From contig NZ_CP053084.1 of assembly GCF_013004065.1 (NCBI RefSeq), forward strand, positions 2,418,001 to 2,482,000: a DNA stretch of 64,000 bases, written 5' to 3'. The notes under the pieces were generated by a model. That model did not search any database, was not told where the DNA came from, and saw only the letters and a list, made by a program, of their open reading frames with translations. Position 1 is the first letter of the stretch, and every line of letters starts with the position of its first letter. This document shows, piece by piece, positions 44,061 through 52,394 of the stretch. This stretch comes from Limnobacter sp. SAORIC-580 (GTDB lineage Bacteria; Pseudomonadota; Gammaproteobacteria; Burkholderiales; Burkholderiaceae_B). The translations under genes were made by a program, and so were the position numbers.

Positions 44061-45017
44061 TCAAGGCAACAAAGCCTCGATCTGATTTTGTATCCAGGGT
44101 TTCACGGATTGAAGCCAATTTGACTGCAGCGGGTCAACCACTTCTTTGTTGGACGTTGAACGCAGCCAGGTAATTTGCCGTTTGGCCAATTGGCGTGTGG
44201 CAGCAACACCCCGGTCTATCATTTCCTGCCGAGTGCAATGGCCGTGCAAATGCTCCCACACTTGCCTGTACCCCACACAACGCATCGAAGGCATGCTGTC
44301 ATCCAATACGTAATTGTGACGAAGCTCGATGACCTCCTCAACAAGGCCCTGCTCCAGCATGTTCAGAAAACGCGACTCAATGCGCTTGTGCAATACAGAC
44401 CGGTCAGAGGGTTCGATAGCCAGGGTGGGAATTTGCAAATCGGCCTGCTGATCCCGCTGATGAAAGCTTGAAAGTGGCTGGCCGGTAATTTGAAAAACCT
44501 CCAGCGCGCGCTGCAAACGCTGGGAGTCATTGGGCTTTAAGCGCTGGGCTGTAACGGGGTCTACTTCGGCAAGGCGGGCGTGAATGGCGGGCCAGCCCTG
44601 CTCCAGGGCCTGTTGTTCTATGGCTTGGCGAATTTCAGCATTGGCGGCAGGAAGGTCGTCCATGCCGCTGACCAGTGTTTTGTAATACATCATTGTGCCG
44701 CCCAAAATAACAGGCACTTTGCCTCGCGCACGGATATCCGCAATTAGTGCATGGCATTGAACGACAAATTCAGCGGCGCTGAAAGTGTCGCTTGGTGTGA
44801 TGATATCGATTAAGTGGTGCGGCACCAAAGCCAGTTCTTGTGGGGTGGGTTTGGCGGTGCCGATGTTCATGTCCCGAAACACCAGTGCCGAGTCGAGGCT
44901 GATAATTTCTATCGGAAACCCCTGTTCGGCCATCCACAAGCCCAAGGCAGACTTGCCGGATGCCGTGGGCCCGAGCACAGCCAGGGCGGGAATAGCGCCA
45001 ATGCTCACGTGATTCAC
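44061..45017 (-). CDS. miaA: tRNA dimethylallyltransferase
   Basis: Adds dimethylallyl to A37 of tRNAs reading UNN codons; MiaB, also in this window, modifies the product further. The 318-residue protein has the P-loop VLGPTASGKSALGLW, the DSALVFRDMNIGTAKP block, and LVPHHLIDIITPSDTFSAAEF, with PVILGGTMMYYKTLVSG. The start is a GTG with AAGGGGGG upstream; an ATG-like longer frame into mutL was rejected. It lies 14 bp after mutL, a common proteobacterial pair. Its 3' end borders the repeat locus. Confidence 0.95.
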   Translation of the reverse strand: MNHVSIGAIPALAVLGPTASGKSALGLWMAEQGFPIEIISLDSALVFRDMNIGTAKPTPQELALVPHHLIDIITPSDTFSAAEFVVQCHALIADIRARGKVPVILGGTMMYYKTLVSGMDDLPAANAEIRQAIEQQALEQGWPAIHARLAEVDPVTAQRLKPNDSQRLQRALEVFQITGQPLSSFHQRDQQADLQIPTLAIEPSDRSVLHKRIESRFLNMLEQGLVEEVIELRHNYVLDDSMPSMRCVGYRQVWEHLHGHCTRQEMIDRGVAATRQLAKRQITWLRSTSNKEVVDPLQSNWLQSVKPWIQNQIEALLP

Positions 45018-45031
45018 GGTCCCCCCTTGCT

Positions 45032-46894
45032 CTATTGGCCGCGCAAAAACCACTTGTCCATTTCAGACAAACTGAAATGACGCCATGTGGGCCTGCCATG
45101 GTTGCATTGATCCGACCGTTCGGTGCGCTCCATGGAACGCAACAACGCATTCATTTCAGTAACGGTGAGCTTTCTGTTTGCACGCACTGCGGTGTGGCAG
45201 GCCAAGCCAGCCAGCCATTCATTGCGCTGGCGTTCAAGCACATGCGCCACGCCGTACTGGTGCAAGTCTTCAAGCCACTGTTGCAGCAATGCAGACAAAT
45301 CCTGACCCGCCAACATGGTGGGCACGGCGCGCACCGCGATTTCCTGAGTTGAAATGAGACTCAAGCGAAAACCCAGTTTTTCCCAAAGGTGCTGACCATT
45401 GTCGACTTCACTGGCCAGGCGCGGATCAATTTGCACCAACAAGGGCACCAATAACTCTTGAGAAGAAATGGTTTGCTGATTGTCCAGCGCATTCTTGAAC
45501 TGCTCATAGAGCACACGCTCATGGGCTGCATGCATATCGACCACCACCATGCCATCGGGACGCAAAGCGAGAATGTAAATGCCGTGTACCTGCGCAATCG
45601 CCTGTCCCAAATACTCCGACAATTCGGCATGATCGGCCGCTTGGCTTGGCCAGCTTTCTTGCACCAAGGGTCGCGGTGTAATTGCAGTGGGGCGCGGCGC
45701 GGATTCAATCGGCCGATAGGCTTGAATATAATCGGCAAGCTCCTCCCGCAGGAAAGGAAGCGCTGCACTTTTTGCCTGAACCTGAACCACTGGCGATGAA
45801 GCGCTGGACGCCCTCCACACATTGCCGTTGCCCGACACTGAGGGCGTTACAGAAGGTGCCCCAACCTCAACACTTGCGGACGAATCACTGAGAGGAGCGA
45901 CAGCCCTGGAAGGAGCCAGACAGGCCTGAATCGATTGACGCACCCATTGATGCACTGCCCGCGCGTTTCGGAATCGCACCTCGGTTTTTGCGGGGTGCAC
46001 GTTCACGTCTACCTCGTTGGCTGGCAAATTCAAAAAAAGCACAAAGGCCGGAAATTTGTCGCCATGAAGCACATCTTCATAGGCTGACCGGACCGCGTGC
46101 CCAATCAGTTTGTCTTTCACAAAGCGGCCATTGACGTAGAAAAACTGCATATCGCCTTTTCCGCGGGCCGCGTCGGGCAGGCCAACCGCACCATGCAATT
46201 GCATATCGGCAGTTTGGACGTCAATTGGCTTGGAAGCGCCATTGGCCATGGTTTCGAGAATGCTGAAGACTCGAGCACTCCAGCTGCTTTCCTGAAAACG
46301 GCTTTGTAATTTGCCATCGCGATACACCAACCAAGTGACCAAGGGGTTGGCCAACGCCATGCGTTTAACGACGTCCAGACACTGAAAAAACTCAGTTTGC
46401 TCTGTTTTCAGAAACTTGCGGCGCGCGGGTGTGCTGAAGTAAAGCGATTGCACATCGACTGTGGTACCAGGGCTTGCCGATGAGGGCTCGACAAGCCACC
46501 GCCCACTTTGGTTACTGATGCTGTATGCGCATTCCTGACCTTTCGGATAACTGCTCAGCGCAAACTGACTTACCGAAGCAATGGAGGCCAAAGCCTCTCC
46601 TCGAAAGCCAAGGCTCATCACACTTTCAAGTTCACTCAGCGATTGAATTTTTGAAGTGGCATGGCGTGTAACCGCCAACTCGAGTTCGTCTTTCGGTATG
46701 CCTTTGCCGTTGTCCTGAATGCAAATTCGTTGAATACCGCCACCATCGATGCGAATGGTGATCTCAGACGCACCAGCGTCCAAGGCATTCTCCAGCAGTT
46801 CTTTGACAACCGACGCCGGACGATCAACCACTTCGCCTGCGGCAATTTGGCTGATCAATACGTCGGGCAACAGGGATATCGGGCGGTGGCTCAT
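45032..46894 (-). CDS. mutL: DNA mismatch repair protein MutL
   Basis: A 620-residue mismatch-repair coordinator. The N-terminal GHKL ATPase domain shows IAAGEVVDRPASVVKELLENALDAGA, DNGKGI and LGFRGEALASI; the C-terminal dimerisation domain carries VVVDMHAAHERVLYE, which fits the DQHA(X)2E(X)4E endonuclease motif (DMHA form), as well as QCNHGRPT, which fits the second metal site. So, unlike E. coli MutL, it probably nicks DNA itself, in line with a methyl-independent repair system. The middle linker (about residues 335-415) is Ser/Ala-rich. The gene lies between amiC and miaA. Confidence 0.95.
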   Translation of the reverse strand: MSHRPISLLPDVLISQIAAGEVVDRPASVVKELLENALDAGASEITIRIDGGGIQRICIQDNGKGIPKDELELAVTRHATSKIQSLSELESVMSLGFRGEALASIASVSQFALSSYPKGQECAYSISNQSGRWLVEPSSASPGTTVDVQSLYFSTPARRKFLKTEQTEFFQCLDVVKRMALANPLVTWLVYRDGKLQSRFQESSWSARVFSILETMANGASKPIDVQTADMQLHGAVGLPDAARGKGDMQFFYVNGRFVKDKLIGHAVRSAYEDVLHGDKFPAFVLFLNLPANEVDVNVHPAKTEVRFRNARAVHQWVRQSIQACLAPSRAVAPLSDSSASVEVGAPSVTPSVSGNGNVWRASSASSPVVQVQAKSAALPFLREELADYIQAYRPIESAPRPTAITPRPLVQESWPSQAADHAELSEYLGQAIAQVHGIYILALRPDGMVVVDMHAAHERVLYEQFKNALDNQQTISSQELLVPLLVQIDPRLASEVDNGQHLWEKLGFRLSLISTQEIAVRAVPTMLAGQDLSALLQQWLEDLHQYGVAHVLERQRNEWLAGLACHTAVRANRKLTVTEMNALLRSMERTERSDQCNHGRPTWRHFSLSEMDKWFLRGQ

Positions 46895-46924
46895 CCACTT
46901 ATTATAAGTGGCAGCGCGCCCGGT

Positions 46925-48271
46925 TTAGGTTAGGGGAGTGCGGGCAACAGGAGGGTTCTTGGCGAAGTAATTTGCAATACCCTTGGCGATCGCTTCAGCC
47001 AATTCTTGTTGATGGGCCGGGTTGGCCAGTTTTTTCTCTTCATCCGGGTTGCTGATGAAGGCTGTTTCAATGAGGATGGAGGGAATATCAGGCGCCTTCA
47101 GTACGGCAAACCCCGCCTGTTCCACACGCGGCTTGTGCAATCGATTCACCTTACCCAGGTTACCGAGAACCGCATCGCCCAACTTCAAGCTGTCATTGAT
47201 TTGAGCGGTGGTCGACAAATCGAGCAGTACGCGGGCCAGTTGCGAATCGGTGCCTTTGATATTGACCCCACCGATTAAATCAGAGGCATTCTCCTTGTTG
47301 GCGATCCACTTCGCGGCAGTGCTGGTAGCACCTCGTTCGGATAGAACATACACCGACGATCCGCCCGCAGTGGGACGAATGAAGGCATCTGCATGCACAG
47401 ACACAAACAGGTCAGCATTCACGCTGCGGGCCTTTTGCACACGTGTATTCAAAGGCACAAAAAAGTCACCGTTGCGAGTCAACATGGCCCGCATGCCCGG
47501 CATTTTGTCAATTTCTGCCTTCAGTTTTTTGCTGATGGCCAACACCACATTTTTCTCGTAGGTGCCCCCTTTGCCAACCGCACCGGGGTCTTCACCGCCA
47601 TGGCCAGGATCGATGGCAACCGTGATCATTCGTCTCAGCTCTGGTGCCGGCTTCTTCTCAACGGGTGCATTGGGCTGTGCCTTGGCGACTTCGGTTCTGC
47701 TGGCACCTTTTTCTGGCGCCACACCTTCCAGCTTTAAAGTGCCGTTTGTTTCTGATTCGGCCAAACGCAAAGCACGGGAAATCTCATCTTCCCGCATGGC
47801 CGGGTCTTCAGACTTTTTCAGCAAAGCCAGCAAAGGATCTGCCGGATTCTTGGGATAAAAATCAACGACAAATCGATTTTGATACTCGGCAATTGGATCA
47901 ATCGTGAAAATTTCTGGTTTGACTTCTGCTTTCAGATCGAACACCAGTCGCACGGTGTTCGCATCGTATTGCCCGACACGAATTTGTTGCACATAAGGGT
48001 CTTCGGGATGCAGGCGACTGGTGAGGTCTTTCAGGGTGTTGTCGAGTCGCATGTCAAGCAAATCGATCACCATGCGCCAGGGATTCTCAATCAGGAAGTG
48101 TTTGTACTTGATCGCGCCTGCGTGCTCTAGCGTTACCCGTGTGTATTCATCTGCGGGCCACAGGCGCACATCCACAAACTTCACCTGGTCAGCAGCAAAA
48201 GCGCCCACAGGCATTAGTTTCAGAAGCATTCCTGCCCCAACGGTTTTCAACAAGTCGCGACGCGAATTCAT
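46925..48271 (-). CDS. amiC: N-acetylmuramoyl-L-alanine amidase, Tat-exported AmiC type
   Basis: Cleaves the MurNAc-L-Ala bond during septum splitting, in the periplasm. The 448-residue protein starts MNSRRDLLKTVGAGMLLKLM, a twin-arginine signal (SRRDLLK), as in E. coli AmiC. An AMIN domain (about residues 28-140) targets the septum; a linker rich in Ala, Pro and Lys (190-215) joins the amidase_3 domain with zinc ligands in AIDPGHGGEDPGAVG, the YEKNVVLAISKKL Glu and SVHADAF, and the catalytic Glu in ILIETAFISNPDEE. It is followed by mutL and preceded by tsaE, an order also seen in E. coli (tsaE-amiB-mutL-miaA). Confidence 0.95.
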   Translation of the reverse strand: MNSRRDLLKTVGAGMLLKLMPVGAFAADQVKFVDVRLWPADEYTRVTLEHAGAIKYKHFLIENPWRMVIDLLDMRLDNTLKDLTSRLHPEDPYVQQIRVGQYDANTVRLVFDLKAEVKPEIFTIDPIAEYQNRFVVDFYPKNPADPLLALLKKSEDPAMREDEISRALRLAESETNGTLKLEGVAPEKGASRTEVAKAQPNAPVEKKPAPELRRMITVAIDPGHGGEDPGAVGKGGTYEKNVVLAISKKLKAEIDKMPGMRAMLTRNGDFFVPLNTRVQKARSVNADLFVSVHADAFIRPTAGGSSVYVLSERGATSTAAKWIANKENASDLIGGVNIKGTDSQLARVLLDLSTTAQINDSLKLGDAVLGNLGKVNRLHKPRVEQAGFAVLKAPDIPSILIETAFISNPDEEKKLANPAHQQELAEAIAKGIANYFAKNPPVARTPLT

Positions 48272-48274
48272 AGG

Positions 48275-48760
48275 CTATTGTTGTTCGTTCAGTTGTTTTA
48301 CCAAATACTGCCCGTCTGGCGACAGGGCCCTCACCTCGATGTGTCGCCCTGTTGTTTCAGGGTTCGCGTGTTGGTGATAACTCAGGTGAATTTCGATATC
48401 CGCTTGAGGAAGCAGGCCGCCAGCCTTCTCGGGCCATTCGACCAAACAAATGGCATTTTCCTCAAAGTAATCACGAAAACCGGATTCTTCCCACTCATTC
48501 TGATCGAAGAATCGATAAAAATCAAAGTGATACACAGAATAATTCGAGAAATTGTAAGGTTCTACCAACGCATAGCTGGGACTTTTAACCGCACCCTGCA
48601 CGCCCAAAGCCCGCAAAAACGCGCGCACCAATGCTGTTTTACCTGCGCCCAAAGGGCCGGAAAGGTAGATGCGAAGCGGTGCTTGCGCAAGTTTGGCCAG
48701 CTTTTCCCCTACACTGTGGGTTGCGGCGTCATCGGGTAAATGGCAGGTATAAGTTTTCAT
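48275..48760 (-). CDS. tsaE: tRNA threonylcarbamoyladenosine biosynthesis ATPase TsaE
   Basis: ATPase partner of TsaB-TsaD in making t6A37; Sua5 elsewhere in this window supplies its substrate. The 161-residue protein has Walker A YLSGPLGAGKTALVRAF, the KSPSYALVEPY block, VYHFDFYRF and CLVEWPEKAGGLLP. The ATG is fixed by family alignment (MKTYTCHLPDDAAT) and lies on the same CATG as the divergent queG start, so the two start codons overlap by two bases. The Shine-Dalgarno on each side is weak. Confidence 0.95.
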   Translation of the reverse strand: MKTYTCHLPDDAATHSVGEKLAKLAQAPLRIYLSGPLGAGKTALVRAFLRALGVQGAVKSPSYALVEPYNFSNYSVYHFDFYRFFDQNEWEESGFRDYFEENAICLVEWPEKAGGLLPQADIEIHLSYHQHANPETTGRHIEVRALSPDGQYLVKQLNEQQ

Positions 48761-49844
48761 GCAGGCTCATCAAGAACAAGAGAACTGGGCATTGTTACAA
48801 CGTGTGGCCAAAGCGCAGGGGTTGGGCTGCATGGGTGTCAGCGACACCCACTTGCAAGCCTGTGAACCACATTTGCAAGCCTGGCTAAACCAGGGCATGC
48901 ACGGCGAGATGGCCTACATGGAGCGCCACGGACTGAAACGCCTAAATGCAGACACCCTGTTTCCCGGTGCGATTCGAATCGTATCACTGCGTGTGCCTTA
49001 CGTACCTGAAACAACGCTGAACCAGCCTGATGCGACGACATTCACCGAGAAAACCCTGATGGAAATCGAAGCCCACAACAAACCCTATGTGAGTTTGTAT
49101 GCGCGCGGTCGCGATTATCACAAGGTGATACGCCAGCGCCTGAAACGGTTCGCCGATGCTGTGAATTCCGAGGTAGGCGGATTCGGATTTCGTGTAGCAG
49201 TGGACAGTGCGCCCACAGCCGAAGTGGAGATTGCCCGCAAGGCGGGTTTGGGCTGGCGTGGTAAACACACATTATTGATTCATCCCGATGAAGGTTCGCT
49301 GTTTTTTCTGGGTGAAGTGTTCACGAACATGCCTTTGCCGCTGAGTGGTGAATTTGGCAAGAACCACTGTGGTACGTGTACCAGCTGCATCACAGCCTGC
49401 CCTACCCGCGCAATTGTGAAACCCTACCAGGTGGATGCCCGGCGTTGCATTTCGTATTTGACCATTGAGCACGACAGCGAAATACCCCTTGAACTTCGCC
49501 CACTCGTGGGCACCCGAATTTATGGTTGCGACGACTGCCAATTGGCATGCCCGTGGAACAAGTTCGCCAAGCCTGCGCAATACGCTGACTTCAATCCGCG
49601 CGCCGAGTTTGAAAAACCCGACTGGTTTGCCATGATGCGCTGGACTGAGCAGGAGTTTTTAAGAATAACCGAGGGCAGCGCCATTCGCCGGATTGGCTAC
49701 AAGCGGTTTAGAAGAAATTTGGCAGTGGCCGCAGGCAATAGTGTGGGTGTTGTTGGCATGCGTGAGGCGCTGCTCGAAATGCGCTCAAGCGCCGATGCAT
49801 TCCTGATGGAACACATCGACTGGGCTTTATCCCGGCTTGATTAA
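48759..49844 (+). CDS. queG: epoxyqueuosine reductase
   Basis: Last step of queuosine tRNA modification; cobalamin and two [4Fe-4S] clusters reduce epoxyqueuosine. The 361-residue protein has GLGCMGVSDTHL near the start, the GRDYHKVIRQRLK block, GWRGKHTLLIHPDEGSLFFLGEVFTN, and ferredoxin-type cysteines in HCGTCTSCITACPTRAI and GCDDCQLACPWN. The start is divergent from and overlaps the tsaE start; family alignment of the first 30 residues supports it. It converges with purM, 11 bp away. Confidence 0.95.
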   Translation: MQAHQEQENWALLQRVAKAQGLGCMGVSDTHLQACEPHLQAWLNQGMHGEMAYMERHGLKRLNADTLFPGAIRIVSLRVPYVPETTLNQPDATTFTEKTLMEIEAHNKPYVSLYARGRDYHKVIRQRLKRFADAVNSEVGGFGFRVAVDSAPTAEVEIARKAGLGWRGKHTLLIHPDEGSLFFLGEVFTNMPLPLSGEFGKNHCGTCTSCITACPTRAIVKPYQVDARRCISYLTIEHDSEIPLELRPLVGTRIYGCDDCQLACPWNKFAKPAQYADFNPRAEFEKPDWFAMMRWTEQEFLRITEGSAIRRIGYKRFRRNLAVAAGNSVGVVGMREALLEMRSSADAFLMEHIDWALSRLD

Positions 49845-49855
49845 TCGGTGAACAC

Positions 49856-50896
49856 TTATTTTGCAGGTCGAACAATGGTGTGTGCTTCGCCCTCAACACG
49901 CGGGCGTACCACGCCCACTTGATACACCTTTTCACCCGCTGCGCTTAACAAATCCATTGCAGCCTTGGCTTGTTCTGCCGGCAGCACCACAACCATGCCA
50001 ATGCCACAGTTGAACACGCGGTTCATTTCATCAAACGGCACTTGACCGTTTTGCTGCAACCACTTGAACAAATCCGTTTCTGGCCAGGTACCACGGTCAA
50101 GCTCAGCCACCAAATTGTCGGGCAACACACGTGGAATGTTTTCGACCAAACCACCACCAGTGATGTGGGCCAGCGCATGAACCGGCACCTTCTTGATCAA
50201 CTCAAGCACAGGCTTCACATACATCCGCGTTGGGGCCATGATGGCCTCGCGCAAGGGCATGCCATCGCAAAGCTGGTTTAAATCGGGTTGGGCACGTTCC
50301 AGAATTTTGCGCACCAACGAAAAACCATTGGAGTGAATGCCATTGGACGCGAGGCCCAAAATAACATCGCCGGCCTTCACTTTGCTGGCATCCAGAATTT
50401 CGGATTTTTCAACAATGCCTACCGCAAAACCAGCCAAGTCATATTCACCGTCGGGATACATGCCGGGCATTTCGGCGGTTTCGCCACCAATGAGCGCGCA
50501 ACCCGCTTGTTCACAACCATAGGCAATACCGCCTACTACACTTGCGGCTGTTTTAACGTCCAGTTTGCCGCATGCAAAGTAATCGAGAAAATAAAGGGGC
50601 TCTGCGCCTTGAACCAAAATATCGTTGGCACTCATGGCCACCAAATCAATACCCACGGTGTTGTGAATGTTCCACTCAAAGGCCAGACGCAACTTGGTAC
50701 CCACACCATCGGTGCCGGAGACGAGCACGGGTTCTTTGTACCCTTTGGGTACTTCGAACATGGCGCCAAAACCGCCAATACCAGCCAGCACACCTGGGCG
50801 CATGGTGCGCTTTGCCATGGGTTTGATTGCATCAACCAGATCATCACCGGCTTGCATGTCAACGCCGGCGTCTTTGTAGGTCAAGGGAGAATTCAT
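49856..50896 (-). CDS. purM: phosphoribosylformylglycinamidine cyclo-ligase
   Basis: ATP enzyme forming aminoimidazole ribotide in purine synthesis. The 346-residue product begins [17 protein letters not shown], with [48 protein letters not shown] and [16 protein letters not shown]. The ATG at 50896 matches the family start; an upstream in-frame extension of 19 residues is rejected. It diverges from hda. purC, purE and purK are 8-10 kb away on the same strand but in another unit. Confidence 0.96.
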   Translation of the reverse strand: MNSPLTYKDAGVDMQAGDDLVDAIKPMAKRTMRPGVLAGIGGFGAMFEVPKGYKEPVLVSGTDGVGTKLRLAFEWNIHNTVGIDLVAMSANDILVQGAEPLYFLDYFACGKLDVKTAASVVGGIAYGCEQAGCALIGGETAEMPGMYPDGEYDLAGFAVGIVEKSEILDASKVKAGDVILGLASNGIHSNGFSLVRKILERAQPDLNQLCDGMPLREAIMAPTRMYVKPVLELIKKVPVHALAHITGGGLVENIPRVLPDNLVAELDRGTWPETDLFKWLQQNGQVPFDEMNRVFNCGIGMVVVLPAEQAKAAMDLLSAAGEKVYQVGVVRPRVEGEAHTIVRPAK

Positions 50897-51046
50897 TGAA
50901 ATTCGGTCCGAAAAATTGTGGTGCTGGGTTGCTTGCTTCAGGTTTGTGGCCACAAGCGCGAGTCGGTGTATTTTAACCGAGACAGGGCGTAAAAAGTGTC
51001 ATTCAAGGGTATTATTGGGGGCTGCTCGATTCCCCCCGCTTTGGCA

Positions 51047-51748
51047 ATGCCCATGCAACAGTTGCTTCTCGATGTGTTCACGCCCCCCAGGCCGACACTG
51101 TCCAACTTTCTGGTTGGGCAGAATGGGCAGCTTGTGTATGAACTGCGAGAACTGATCCAAATGAAGGGAACCAGTCCGTTTGTGTACATCTACGGACCTT
51201 CAGGTTGCGGAAAAAGTCATTTGCTGCGGGGCGTGGCCAGCCAACTGGGAGTAAATGTAATTGCCGGCGGCAATCGCTTTGTGTTCAAGCCCGGCGAACA
51301 GGCCTTGGTGATCGACAACATTGACCGCCTGACCCCGTACTCCCAGGTGCAATTGTTCAATGCGTTCAATTCAAGCATGGCCGAGAACAAACCCGGTAAA
51401 ATCGTGTTGGCGGGTGAGCACCCCACCACCGAACTGAAACTGCGTGATGACTTGCGCACACGCATTGAAGCTGGCTTGTGCTTGCGCGTGCACCCGTTGA
51501 GCGATCAGGAAAAACATGCGGCACTGCAAGCCATGGCGAAATCGCGGGGCCTGCAGTTAAGTGAAGAGGTCATTGAGTACGCACTTCGCTATTTCCAGCG
51601 TGACATGGGCTCGCTGATGGCGGTGATGGACGGGCTGGATCGCTTTTCCCTTGAACAACAAAAACCAGTGAGCGTGAATTTGCTGCGCCACTGGATGAAA
51701 CGACGAGAAAGTCTGGTAATTCGAGAATATGAAACTCGCACTGTTTGA
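51047..51748 (+). CDS. hda: DnaA-related regulator Hda
   Basis: A AAA+ protein resembling the ATPase part of DnaA; Hda with the clamp turns DnaA-ATP into DnaA-ADP. The 233-residue protein has MQQLLLDVFTPPRPTLSNF with a QLLLDV segment like the QLSLPL clamp-binding motif, Walker A YIYGPSGCGKSH, Walker B LVIDNID, and the LRTRIEAGL arginine-finger region. Starts at 51047 or 51053 (ATG) fit best; a GTG at 50996 would add 17 residues across a GGGGG/CCCCC hairpin. The HAD gene overlaps its 3' end by 20 bp. Confidence 0.9.
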   Translation: MPMQQLLLDVFTPPRPTLSNFLVGQNGQLVYELRELIQMKGTSPFVYIYGPSGCGKSHLLRGVASQLGVNVIAGGNRFVFKPGEQALVIDNIDRLTPYSQVQLFNAFNSSMAENKPGKIVLAGEHPTTELKLRDDLRTRIEAGLCLRVHPLSDQEKHAALQAMAKSRGLQLSEEVIEYALRYFQRDMGSLMAVMDGLDRFSLEQQKPVSVNLLRHWMKRRESLVIREYETRTV

Positions 51749-52394
51749 CCTGGACAACACCCTGTTGCCCATTGACTCCGACCATGGCTGGTCGCAATTC
51801 CTCATCAACAAAGGTGTGCTGGACCGGGCCGAGTTTGAAGCGAGAAACGATCAGTTTTTTGCGGACTACAAAGCAGGCACGCTGAACATCGACGAGTTTC
51901 TGGACTTTCAATTGCGCCCGCTGCGCGACAACAAACGTGCACAACTGGCGGTTTGGCACAATGAGTTCATGGCTGAAGTCATTCGACCCAACTTGAAACC
52001 AAGCGCCATTGAGCTGGTAAAACAGCACCAGGCGGACAATGCCGTGTGCGTGATCATTACGGCCACCAACAGCTTTATTACCCAACCAATTGCACAGGCA
52101 TTCGGTATTGAAGCCCTGATCGCAACCGAGCCCGAATTGGTCGATGGTGAATACACTGGCAAGGTCACTGGTGTGCCCAGTTTCAGGGAGGGCAAAGTGA
52201 CAAGGCTGAACGACTGGTTGGCCGCGAAGAACTGGACTTTGAGCAGCTTTGAGAGCAGTTACTTTTACAGCGACTCCATCAATGACCTGCCCCTTCTGGA
52301 ATGCGTAAGCCACCCAGTTGCAGCAAACCCCGACAACAAACTGGCTGAAATTGCACAAACACGCGGCTGGCCTGTCCTTGAGTTGTTCAAATGA
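51729..52394 (+). CDS. HAD-IB family phosphatase (SerB-like)
   Basis: A 221-residue HAD hydrolase with the nucleophile motif LALFDLDNTLLPIDS (Asp8 and Asp10), the second motif in IITATNSFIT, and DSINDLPLLE as motif IV. Subclass IB members include phosphoserine phosphatase; the fit to characterised ones is only general, so the substrate is unknown. It overlaps hda at the start and pcnB at the end (ATGA), which points to an hda-HAD-pcnB-folK operon. Confidence 0.88.
   Translation: MKLALFDLDNTLLPIDSDHGWSQFLINKGVLDRAEFEARNDQFFADYKAGTLNIDEFLDFQLRPLRDNKRAQLAVWHNEFMAEVIRPNLKPSAIELVKQHQADNAVCVIITATNSFITQPIAQAFGIEALIATEPELVDGEYTGKVTGVPSFREGKVTRLNDWLAAKNWTLSSFESSYFYSDSINDLPLLECVSHPVAANPDNKLAEIAQTRGWPVLELFK

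Noticed and set aside
43834..44118. Minus-strand frame with a 29-residue period over the 87-bp repeats
   Set aside because: It starts inside miaA in another frame and has no start signal or recognisable domain; the periodicity follows from the DNA repeat.
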